From an uncultured Lachnospiraceae bacterium (lineage in GTDB: Bacteria > Bacillota > Clostridia > Lachnospirales > Lachnospiraceae): a stretch of 64,000 bases of DNA. How positions within the stretch are numbered: position 1 is the stretch's first letter; every line of letters starts with the position of its first letter. Positions 33,237 through 40,518 of this stretch are shown here, piece by piece. Below the pieces are notes generated by a model. It saw only the letters and a list, made by a program, of their open reading frames with translations, searched no databases and was not told the DNA's origin. Position numbers and translations under genes: made by a program. The stretch lies in NCBI GenBank assembly GCA_910588955.1, contig CAJURQ010000012.1, forward strand, positions 16,989 to 80,988, given 5' to 3'.

Positions 33237-33275
33237 AGATACCTCCTGCGGCTCTCCGTAGCCTGCAAGGTATCT
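33237..33275 (-). promoter_or_regulatory. Leader hairpin of the FliD-like gene with a GGA loop
   Basis: On the minus strand AGATACC and GGTATCT close a stem, inside which GGCT/AGCC presents the loop ACGGAG. GGA in a loop, with further GGA motifs near the ribosome binding site, is the pattern bound by CsrA, which controls flagellar genes in Firmicutes. Inferred only. Confidence 0.4.
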
Positions 33276-33573
33276 TTTGTGGGCGTTCCTACCTAATTAT
33301 TATATTGGTGTCTCCATTTTACCACTTTTTTCACGAAGAATGCAAGTATTTCCGTAATTATTATATATATCGTATGAAGATGGCATTTCGTTAAGGGGGT
33401 TTATGAAAAAAGTGAGAGATTTAGGGAAAAAATACAAAAAAGCGGTTGACTTAAAGCACGCCGTATGATATATTGTGTGAGCGAGAAGAGAATAAGGTCT
33501 TTTTTTTATGCTCAAAAAATGAGAGAAAGATATAAGATCAAACGAATCGTAATACAGGTGGAGGTGGCAAGAT
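33276..33573. other. Divergent intergenic region, FliD-like gene and rpmG operon
   Basis: AT-rich. The right half holds the rpmG promoter (33446-33474). The left part should hold the FliD-like promoter on the minus strand, but no convincing sigma-28 or sigma-A boxes were seen. Confidence 0.5.
33446..33474 (+). promoter_or_regulatory. Promoter of the rpmG-secE-nusG-rplK-rplA operon
   Basis: TTGACT at 33446-33451 and TATATT at 33469-33474, spacer 17 bases. About 95 bases of leader precede rpmG. Confidence 0.75.
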
Positions 33574-33723
33574 ATGCGCACAAGAATCACATTGGCATGT
33601 ACGGAATGTAAACAGCGTAACTACAATACGACAAAGGATAAGAAGACGCATCCCGACAGGATGGAAATCAAGAAGTATTGCAGATTCTGCAGGAAGCATA
33701 CTCTGCATAAGGAGACGAAGTAA
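33574..33723 (+). CDS. rpmG: Ribosomal protein L33
   Basis: A 49-residue protein of the large ribosomal subunit. It begins [19 protein letters not shown] and keeps two Cys pairs (CTEC and CRFC), so it is the zinc-binding C+ form. GGAGGTGG lies about 7 bases before ATG. It is the first gene of the secE-nusG operon, the usual place in Firmicutes. Too short to be noticed by length filters. Confidence 0.95.
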   Translation: MRTRITLACTECKQRNYNTTKDKKTHPDRMEIKKYCRFCRKHTLHKETK

Positions 33724-33756
33724 ACGCTCGTCGTTTGAAAAAGGAGATATTGAGCT

Positions 33757-33969
33757 ATGGCAGATTCTGCGAAAAAAGATAAGAAAGCAGTCAAATTTTT
33801 TGACGGCGTGAAGGCTGAGTTTAAAAAGATCAGCTGGCCCGATAAGGATTCCCTCCTGAAACAGTCTGTTGCAGTCGTTGTGATTTCCCTTGTGGTAGGG
33901 GCGATTATCACAATATTGGATTTTGGTCTGCAGTACGGCGTGGATTTCATTACTACACTGAAATTTTAA
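33757..33969 (+). CDS. secE: Preprotein translocase subunit SecE
   Basis: A 70-residue subunit of the SecYEG channel. It has the amphipathic segment FFDGVKAEFKKISWPDK and one C-terminal membrane helix (VAVVVISLVVGAIITILDFG). The short one-helix form is normal for Gram-positive bacteria. It stands 33 bases after rpmG and 39 before nusG, with ribosome binding site AAGGAG. Confidence 0.95.
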   Translation: MADSAKKDKKAVKFFDGVKAEFKKISWPDKDSLLKQSVAVVVISLVVGAIITILDFGLQYGVDFITTLKF

Positions 33970-34008
33970 GACAGTTTCTTCATTTTTGGCAAGACAGGGA
34001 GGGTCCGT

Positions 34009-34527
34009 ATGGCAGAGGCGAATTGGTATGTTGTGCATACTTATTCCGGATATGAGAATAAGGTAAAAGCCAACATAGAGAAAACGATCGAGAACAGACA
34101 TCTGGAGGAAGAGATTCTGGAGGTCAGAGTGCCTATGCAGGACGTCACGGAGCTGAAAAACGGCGCGCGCAAGACCGTTCAGAAAAAGATGTTCCCCGGG
34201 TATGTTTTGATTAATATGATTATGAATGACGACACATGGTATGTCGTGAGAAACACCAGAGGTGTGACGGGTTTCGTGGGACCGGGGAGCAAGCCGGTGC
34301 CGCTCACGGAAGCGGAGATGAAGCCTCTCGGCATCAAGGTGGAAAATATGAGCGTCGATTTCGCGGAGGGCGACACTATCGCGGTAGTTGCAGGCGTCTG
34401 GAAGGATACCGTAGGCGTTGTGCAGAGAATCGACTATGGCAAACAGACTGCCACGATCAATGTGGAGCTGTTTGGAAGAGAGACTCCCGTGGAGATCAGC
34501 TTTGCGGAAGTTCGTAGTATGCGGTAG
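34009..34527 (+). CDS. nusG: Transcription antitermination factor NusG
   Basis: A 172-residue factor. The N-terminal NGN domain (NWYVVHTYSGYENKVKANIE to about 115) binds RNA polymerase; the C-terminal KOW domain (EGDTIAVVAGVWKDTVGVV) contacts ribosomal protein S10 or Rho. MFPGYVLINM is the usual polymerase-contact block. Its stop is followed by a hairpin (CCGC/GCGG flanked by TTTAA/TTTAAA) and then the rplK leader. Confidence 0.95.
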   Translation: MAEANWYVVHTYSGYENKVKANIEKTIENRHLEEEILEVRVPMQDVTELKNGARKTVQKKMFPGYVLINMIMNDDTWYVVRNTRGVTGFVGPGSKPVPLTEAEMKPLGIKVENMSVDFAEGDTIAVVAGVWKDTVGVVQRIDYGKQTATINVELFGRETPVEISFAEVRSMR

Positions 34528-34558
34528 ATATTTAACCCGCTTTCGGGCGGTTTAAATA

Positions 34559-34586
34559 GGTGGGAGCCGAGAGGCGTCCGAACCAC
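34559..34586 (+). promoter_or_regulatory. Probable L1-binding leader of rplK-rplA
   Basis: GTGG (34560-34563) pairs with CCAC (34583-34586) and GCC with GGC inside, leaving an asymmetric internal loop. This resembles the mimic of the 23S rRNA L1 site found before rplK in many bacteria, where excess L1 blocks translation of L11 and L1. Recognised by pattern only. Confidence 0.55.
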
Positions 34587-34607
34587 AATATTATAGGAGG
34601 TGCCGAA

Positions 34608-35033
34608 ATGGCAAAGAAAGTAGAAGGATATATCAAGTTACAGATCCCTGCTGGTAAAGCAACACCAGCGCCCCCGGTTGGTCCTGCACTCGGTCAGCAT
34701 GGGGTAAACATCGTTGAATTTACAAAACAGTTCAACGCAAGGACAGCCGACAAGGGTGATGTGATCATCCCGGTTGTTATCACAGTGTATGCAGACAGAA
34801 GCTTTAGTTTTATCACGAAGACTCCTCCCGCTGCGGTACTTTTAAAGAAGGCATGTAACATCAAATCCGGTTCCGCTACGCCCAATAAGGCGAAGGTGGC
34901 GACCATCTCCAAGGCTAAGCTTCAGGAGATCGCGGAGATGAAGATGCCTGATCTGAACGCGGCGAGCGTTGAGGCAGCGATGAGCATGATCGCCGGTACT
35001 GCGAGAAGTATGGGTATCACAGTAGAAGAGTAA
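34608..35033 (+). CDS. rplK: Ribosomal protein L11
   Basis: A 141-residue protein of the GTPase-associated centre. Start [20 protein letters not shown] and the signature [20 protein letters not shown] are canonical. ATG 34608 follows GGAGG by 7 bases; the ATG at 34560 lies in the leader. It is followed by rplA after 13 bases. In most Firmicutes rplJ and rplL come next, but here they are 14 kb away. Confidence 0.96.
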   Translation: MAKKVEGYIKLQIPAGKATPAPPVGPALGQHGVNIVEFTKQFNARTADKGDVIIPVVITVYADRSFSFITKTPPAAVLLKKACNIKSGSATPNKAKVATISKAKLQEIAEMKMPDLNAASVEAAMSMIAGTARSMGITVEE

Positions 35034-35046
35034 TGGAGGGTTCGAG

Positions 35047-35736
35047 ATGAAACACGGTAAAAAATATCAGGAGGCGGCTAAGCTGGTAGATCGTTCCATG
35101 CAGTACGACACAGCCGAGGCGATTGCCTTAGTGAAAAAGACAGCAACAGCAAAATTTGACGAGACGGTAGAGGTTCATATCAGAACCGGATGTGACGGTC
35201 GTCACGCGGAGCAGCAGATTCGTGGCGCGGTGGTACTGCCTAACGGAACAGGTAAGACTGTTCGTGTGCTGGTATTTGCCAAGGGAGACAAGGTGAACGA
35301 GGCGGAGGCAGCGGGCGCTGACCATGTAGGCGGCGAGGAGCTGATCCCCAAGATCCAGAACGAAGGATGGCTCGACTTTGACGTGGTAGTGGCAACCCCC
35401 GACATGATGGGCGTTGTAGGTCGTCTCGGTAAGGTGCTCGGTCCGAAAGGTCTGATGCCCAACCCGAAGGCTGGCACGGTTACTATGGATGTGGCGAAGG
35501 CAATCAGCGATATCAAGGCAGGTAAGATCGAGTACAGACTTGATAAGGCGAACATCATCCATGTACCCGTTGGAAAGACCTCTTTTGAGGAGGCGAAGCT
35601 TCAGGAGAACTTTGACGCGCTGATGGAGGCGATTGTCAAGGCAAAGCCCGCGGCGCTTAAGGGACAGTATCTCAGAAGCATTACGTTGGCAACCACTATG
35701 GGTCCCGGCGTGAAGGTGAATGTAGCAAAATATTAG
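35047..35736 (+). CDS. rplA: Ribosomal protein L1
   Basis: A 229-residue protein of the L1 stalk and likely translational repressor of the rplK-rplA unit. Typical blocks: [28 protein letters not shown] and [15 protein letters not shown]. Normal length. Its TAG stop supplies the first G of the stem of the structured repeat that follows (copy 2). Confidence 0.96.
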   Translation: MKHGKKYQEAAKLVDRSMQYDTAEAIALVKKTATAKFDETVEVHIRTGCDGRHAEQQIRGAVVLPNGTGKTVRVLVFAKGDKVNEAEAAGADHVGGEELIPKIQNEGWLDFDVVVATPDMMGVVGRLGKVLGPKGLMPNPKAGTVTMDVAKAISDIKAGKIEYRLDKANIIHVPVGKTSFEEAKLQENFDALMEAIVKAKPAALKGQYLRSITLATTMGPGVKVNVAKY

Positions 35737-35848
35737 CGTGAGAAGAACTTCTAATCACTCGCAGCAATGGCTGCTTCGCGAAGAAGTTCTAAGTCTCACG
35801 CAGGAGAATGCCTGAAAAGCGGCATTCTCCGCACAGGTTTGAGTTGTA
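35736..35848 (+). repeat. Post-stop structured element, copy 2
   Basis: Stem 1: GCGTGAGA (35736-35743) with TCTCACGC (35794-35801), using the last base of the rplA stop codon. Stem 2: AGAACTTCT (35744-35752) with AGAAGTTCT (35782-35790), 3' bulge AAG. Inner hairpin GCAGC/GCTGC. Second hairpin GGAGAATGCC (35803-35812) with GGCATTCTCC (35821-35830), then a TTTGAGTT tail shared with copy 1. Stem bases differ from copy 1 but pairing is kept. Confidence 0.75.
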
Positions 35849-35911
35849 ATTATTGAAAATCGGAGAGCGGTGTGCTGTGGCGCGCCGCTCTTCTTGCGCG
35901 CATAAGCAGAG

Positions 35912-37207
35912 TCAGAAGGAGCCGCAGACAGGCAGGGTCATGAGAAACAGCGCGCCGCCCTCCGGCGCGTCGGAGACGGTGAGCGTGCCTTTGTGTGCGG
36001 CGGCAATCTCTTTCGCCACCGCGAGCCCCAGACCGTGGTGCCCTTTTTCAGTTCCGGCGTTGGCGGAATTGGATTTGACGCGGTAGAAGCGGTCGAAAAT
36101 TTTCTCCTTCTCTTCGTCGGGAATGCCGCTGCCGTTGTCCTGCACGCCGATTGCAATTTCTTTTTCGTAAGAGCCCTCGGCGATAAAGAGGAGCACCGTG
36201 CTCCCGTCGGGCGTGTAAGACAGGGCGTTGTGGAGGAGAATATGACACACTTGTCGTATTCTGCCGGAATCGCAGGGGCAAAGCGGAAGCTCTGATTCCG
36301 GCAGACGGATGGAGAGCAGGTGCCCGCTGTCGGCGGCGAGCGGCAGGAAGTTTTCGTAGGTTTCGAGGAGAAGCGTCTGCAAATCCGTCTCCTCGATGCC
36401 AAGAACCAGCCCGTGGCTGTCCGCGCGGGAGAGGGTGAGGAGCTGCTCGAGCATGTCGGACATCTGCGCGCCCTCCCTTGCAATCACTTGAAAAAAGGAC
36501 TTTTGTTCTGCGGGGGACGCCTTTTCACAGGCGGAGGCGTTGGAGAGGATAACGGCAAGCGGCGTGCGCAGTTCGTGGGAAACGCTGGCGATAAAGCGGT
36601 TCTGGCTTTCTTGGGAAGCGAGCAGAGGCTGCAAAAGCCGTCCCGTAAAATACCAGCAGAAGAGAGCGAGGAGGCAGAGGGAGACAAGAAACAGGGCAAG
36701 GTAGAGAAGCAGGCTGCTTCCGACACGGGCGTAAAGTGGCTTTAGCGACTGTAAAAAACGGATTTGCAGGATGCTGTCGTTTTTTACAAGCTGCTTTTGG
36801 TAGCAGAGAACTTCGGGCAGGATGCCGTGTCTGCCGATCGAGACGCCGTTCGCTTTTTCCTGCGGCTGCAGGGTGCGCCCGGCGGTCGGCTCGGAGAGGT
36901 AGTGGGCGTATTCGGGAAGGATCCGGCTGGCGTGGTCGCCGTTGTGGAACAGCTCTGTCCCATTGTCCCACAGATAGATGCGAAATCCCGCGTTTTCTTC
37001 GTGCGCGGCAAGCCAGCGGGAGGTGAGAACCGTCTGCTCGCTGATGGATTCGGACACGGTGTAGGATTGGCTCGTAAAGGAGGATAACTGCAGGGAAAAC
37101 TGCTGCCTTGCGGAAAAATAAAAACAGACGCCGAGCAGTACAGCCAGAAGAACGGATAGAACCGCGGTAAAAAGTTTGGTCAGCCGAAGCCGTACATCCT
37201 GATACAT
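35912..37207 (-). CDS. Sensor histidine kinase (HisKA type)
   Basis: A 431-residue kinase of a two-component pair. One membrane helix near residues 12-30, an extracytoplasmic sensor of about 130 residues, a second helix (LLLYLALFLVSLCLLALFCW), no clear HAMP domain, then the phosphoacceptor box ASVSHELRTPLAVILSNAS and a HATPase domain with DNGSGIPDEEKEKIFDRFYR and GLGLAVAKEIAAAH. It lies 10 bases after the response regulator gene. Together they are divergent from the solute-binding lipoprotein operon and probably control it. It sits inside the region that separates rplA from rplJ. Confidence 0.88.
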   Translation of the reverse strand: MYQDVRLRLTKLFTAVLSVLLAVLLGVCFYFSARQQFSLQLSSFTSQSYTVSESISEQTVLTSRWLAAHEENAGFRIYLWDNGTELFHNGDHASRILPEYAHYLSEPTAGRTLQPQEKANGVSIGRHGILPEVLCYQKQLVKNDSILQIRFLQSLKPLYARVGSSLLLYLALFLVSLCLLALFCWYFTGRLLQPLLASQESQNRFIASVSHELRTPLAVILSNASACEKASPAEQKSFFQVIAREGAQMSDMLEQLLTLSRADSHGLVLGIEETDLQTLLLETYENFLPLAADSGHLLSIRLPESELPLCPCDSGRIRQVCHILLHNALSYTPDGSTVLLFIAEGSYEKEIAIGVQDNGSGIPDEEKEKIFDRFYRVKSNSANAGTEKGHHGLGLAVAKEIAAAHKGTLTVSDAPEGGALFLMTLPVCGSF

Positions 37208-37217
37208 AAAAACTCCT

Positions 37218-37898
37218 CTATTCTTTGTCGTTGTATTCCAGATGGTAGCCGTGTCCGCGCCGGTTGACGATGGTGACGCGGCTGTCTAAAGTTTTCAGAC
37301 GTTTGCGCAGAAAATAAATATAGTTGTCCAGATTGCTGTTCTCCACGGAGGTGTCCAGCCCCCATACTTTGTGCAGCAGCACGGTACGGTCGGTTGTCCT
37401 GCCGTCTGCTTGCAGAAGCTGGCGCATCAGTTCGCTTTCTGTCTGGGAGAGCGCACATTTTTTATCCCCGCAGATGAGGCTGTTCTCCGCGCTGTCCAGA
37501 GAGAGGTCGCCGAAGGTGAGGGCACTTCCCTCAAAAGCGTTTTTGCGGCGGAACAGGGAGGCGATTCTGGCGGCGAGCTCTGAGTAGGCGAAGGGCTTTA
37601 CCAGATAGTCGTCCGCGCCCGCGTTGAGCTCCGTCACTCTGTCGTTCACTTCGCCGAGGGCGGAGAGGATGATAACGGGGGTGAGATTTCCAGCAGCGCG
37701 CATGCTTCGCAGAATGTGCAGTCCGTCTTCGCCGGGCAGCATACAGTCCAACAGGATCAGGTCGTAGATACCCTGTCTGATATAGAGAACAGCCTCGCCG
37801 CCGTCGTGGCAGCAGTCCACGCGGTGCCCTTCCTGCTGCAGCTGCCATGACACGGCGTGGCATAAATCTTTGTCGTCTTCGATGATCAGAATATTCAT
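37218..37898 (-). CDS. OmpR-family response regulator
   Basis: A 226-residue regulator. The receiver has IIEDDKDL at the N terminus, the phospho-acceptor Asp near 51 (LILLDCMLPGEDG) and Lys in DYLVKPFAYSEL. The C-terminal winged helix ends VENSNLDNYIYFLRKRLKTL then IVNRRGHGYHLEY. ATG 37898 follows GAGGAA. The next gene on this strand is its kinase. Three TTAGAA boxes spaced by 11 bases lie in the divergent intergenic space and are its likely targets. Confidence 0.9.
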   Translation of the reverse strand: MNILIIEDDKDLCHAVSWQLQQEGHRVDCCHDGGEAVLYIRQGIYDLILLDCMLPGEDGLHILRSMRAAGNLTPVIILSALGEVNDRVTELNAGADDYLVKPFAYSELAARIASLFRRKNAFEGSALTFGDLSLDSAENSLICGDKKCALSQTESELMRQLLQADGRTTDRTVLLHKVWGLDTSVENSNLDNYIYFLRKRLKTLDSRVTIVNRRGHGYHLEYNDKE

Positions 37899-37979
37899 TT
37901 CGCGTTCCTCTTTTTGCAATGCTTTCGTGAACAGTTTACCACATTTATTCTTTAAATAAATTCTAAAATTCGAGATTTC

Positions 37980-38024
37980 TTAGAAACTGCTTAGAAGATA
38001 TTTAGAAGGAAATTTTATTATAAT
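37980..38024 (+). promoter_or_regulatory. Three TTAGAA boxes at 11-bp spacing plus TATAAT
   Basis: TTAGAA at 37980, 37991 and 38002, each 11 bases apart, followed by TATAAT at 38019-38024. The boxes cover the -35 position, which itself has no good consensus. OmpR/PhoB-type regulators bind such tandem half-sites and activate from this position. The hairpin TGCGAAACG/CGTTTCGCA (38037-38071) lies in the leader. Confidence 0.65.
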
Positions 38025-38105
38025 ACAATTAAGTGATGCGAAACGTATTTAAGGGTGTTGATGCGTTTCGCAATGACAGGGAAGATAACGATACGGGGGC
38101 GGCAT

Positions 38106-40505
38106 ATGAAGAAAAAAGTACGTGTACTGTTATTTATAATGGTCTGCGCGATGTGCGCGGCGCTCTCCGGCTGCGGCGGCAGTCAGGAGGAAGAAATTCC
38201 TATGGGACGCTATGCGGACAGGGAGGTGAAGCTGCCGCCGGGGACTTTCGACTATATGCATCCGTGCCCGGACGGGAGTTACTATCTGTACGGTTTGGAT
38301 ACGGAGCTGACCTATGTGGACGCGCAGGGCGGGAGTAAGGGAAAAGACCGGAGCTGGGAGAAGAATGCCAACATCCATGTCAAGTACGAGGTGGGAGTCG
38401 CGGATAATGGGGCGGCTGTCTTTGCCTACACGCCCAACTTCTGGAATGATGAGGAGCTGGAGGCGCTCTGGCTTTCCGGGGACATCCGCTATCTGTACTA
38501 TTATGTGGATGAAAAGGGGCAGAAACAGGCGCTGGAACCGCATGGTGAGGGATATCAGAAGGGGACAAATCTGAATACGTTTGCCTTTTCACCCGAGGGC
38601 GAACTGTACGCGGCGTCCGCGGATCGGATGTATCGGATTGATGTGGAGAGCGGCGAGACGGATGGTTTGTTTGCCACGTCCAGGCAGGTGAAGTCCATCG
38701 TCTTTGCGGATGGAGTGATGTTGGCGGCGGATGGAGAAAAGGCTTATTTCTATGATTTGACAGAGGAGAGGCTGCTTGACGGCAGCGGTGTGCTGGATGA
38801 GTTTCTTAAAAGCCACAGTACCAGCGGGCTTGTGATGGCGGTATCGGACAGGGGCAGCAATGTAAAACTCATGGAGGATAACGCGGAGGACGGCGCAGGG
38901 GCAGCGGTTGGCGGAAAAGCGGACATATCCGGTACGAATGCGGGAGATGACAGCGGGAATGCGCATATTTTGTACATGGCTTGCCGAACCGGGCTTTACC
39001 GCTATATATTGGGCGGCTCAGTGATTGAGCAGATTGCGGACGGGCAGATGACGGCGCTGGGGGATACCCAGAGGGATCCGCTTGCGCTGCAGGTGCTTGA
39101 CAACGGGGAGTTTCGCGTCCTGTTTGGCGGCAATTATATGGTGGAGATGTACTACGACGAGACGCTGCCCGCCAGACCTTCCAGGGAATTGACAGTGTAC
39201 AGTCTGGAGGAAAGCGGATGGATCCGCTACGCGGGACAACTGTTCCCAAAGGAGCACCCAGATGTGTTGGTACGGTACGAGACGGGGATGGATGGGGACA
39301 ACGCGTTCAGTAAAGAGGATGCGTTGAAAAATCTGAACACGCGCCTGCTGGCAGGGGAAGCGCCGGACGTGATCATGCTGGATGATATGGATATCGAGCA
39401 ATGTGCCGACAAGGGGGTGCTGAAAGAATTGGACGGTATCTTACAGCCCTATCTGGACGACGGAATTCTGTACCGGAATATCGTCGAGGGGATGCGGATG
39501 ACGGACAAGGAAAAAATCTACTGTGTTCCGATGATGGTCTATCTTCCGCTCTGGCTTGGCGAGGAGATGTATCTGGATGGTGAGGAGAGTCTTGAGGATA
39601 TCGTTGCGGGGATGGAACTGGCGAGGCAGAAACACCCGGAAGGACCGATTCTCTATACGCCTTATCCTAAGGATGTCCTGCTGCAGACAATGCCGGTCTG
39701 CCTTCCCGCATGGACCGGGGAGGACGGCAGTCTGGATGTGGAAAAGCTGACGGCGTATTATCAGGCGGTGCGCAGGATGTGGGAGATAGACTGCGCCGGA
39801 TTTGACGATGCGGGGCGGGAAACGTGGCAGAAAAACAATATGGAATGGTATGCACCTGAGAATATGGACATGGCGGATATTGGATTTAATTTCCAGTACG
39901 CTGCCCAGCAGAACTTCGGCGAGACGTGGCTGCAGCTCGGTTTCCTGATGACCCCGCAGGTCGGCATGACAGGTATTCATGTGACCAAGGCGAATATGGC
40001 GGCAGACTGGCAGGAGAAGGAACTGGAGGATGCGGTGGCGTATGACGCATATACGGGGCAAGCGGACAATGTCTACTGGGCGAGGACCATCGTGGGGCTG
40101 TGTGAGCAGGGAAAAGAGCCGGAGCTTGCCGAAGCATACATGAATCTTTTGCTCTCCGATTCGATGATGAGAAAGTGGTGGCTGGATAAACCGAGGAATC
40201 ATAGCGGACTTACGATACGGAAGGATTCTCTGGGCGACATTCTGGATATCGACAACATAGAGTTCGGACAGACCATGGGATTTAAGGACCCCACAGGTGT
40301 CAATCATCCGAATTTCTGGCCCACAGAAGAAGAAAAACAATGGCTCTATCAGATGATGGAGGACGCGTCCTGCTGCTACCGCCCGGGAACAATGCTGGAG
40401 GAATGTGCGATGGAGGTCGGTGTCCGGGTGCTTGAGGGAGAACTGACCCCGGAGGAAGGGGCGAAAGAAGTGGAGAGGAAAATGGCGATCGCTATGGAGG
40501 AGTAG
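38106..40505 (+). CDS. Lipoprotein: repeat-rich N-terminal half fused to a solute-binding half
   Basis: About 799 residues. The signal peptide ends in the lipobox ALSGC, so it is anchored to the outer face of the membrane. Residues about 25-340 contain repeated short blocks such as YMHPCPDGSYYLYG, FAFSPEGELYAAS and YRIDVESGETDGLF, which suggest a beta-propeller. From about residue 355 it resembles ABC extracellular solute-binding proteins (LFPKEHPDVLVRYETG, NTRLLAGEAPDVIMLDDMD). ATG 38106 follows GGGGGCGG and fits the signal peptide. It is the first gene of an operon with a paralogue and two permeases. Ligand unknown; the fusion may join sensing and uptake. Confidence 0.75.
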   Translation: MKKKVRVLLFIMVCAMCAALSGCGGSQEEEIPMGRYADREVKLPPGTFDYMHPCPDGSYYLYGLDTELTYVDAQGGSKGKDRSWEKNANIHVKYEVGVADNGAAVFAYTPNFWNDEELEALWLSGDIRYLYYYVDEKGQKQALEPHGEGYQKGTNLNTFAFSPEGELYAASADRMYRIDVESGETDGLFATSRQVKSIVFADGVMLAADGEKAYFYDLTEERLLDGSGVLDEFLKSHSTSGLVMAVSDRGSNVKLMEDNAEDGAGAAVGGKADISGTNAGDDSGNAHILYMACRTGLYRYILGGSVIEQIADGQMTALGDTQRDPLALQVLDNGEFRVLFGGNYMVEMYYDETLPARPSRELTVYSLEESGWIRYAGQLFPKEHPDVLVRYETGMDGDNAFSKEDALKNLNTRLLAGEAPDVIMLDDMDIEQCADKGVLKELDGILQPYLDDGILYRNIVEGMRMTDKEKIYCVPMMVYLPLWLGEEMYLDGEESLEDIVAGMELARQKHPEGPILYTPYPKDVLLQTMPVCLPAWTGEDGSLDVEKLTAYYQAVRRMWEIDCAGFDDAGRETWQKNNMEWYAPENMDMADIGFNFQYAAQQNFGETWLQLGFLMTPQVGMTGIHVTKANMAADWQEKELEDAVAYDAYTGQADNVYWARTIVGLCEQGKEPELAEAYMNLLLSDSMMRKWWLDKPRNHSGLTIRKDSLGDILDIDNIEFGQTMGFKDPTGVNHPNFWPTEEEKQWLYQMMEDASCCYRPGTMLEECAMEVGVRVLEGELTPEEGAKEVERKMAIAMEE

Positions 40506-40518
40506 GAGAGGTCTGAAT

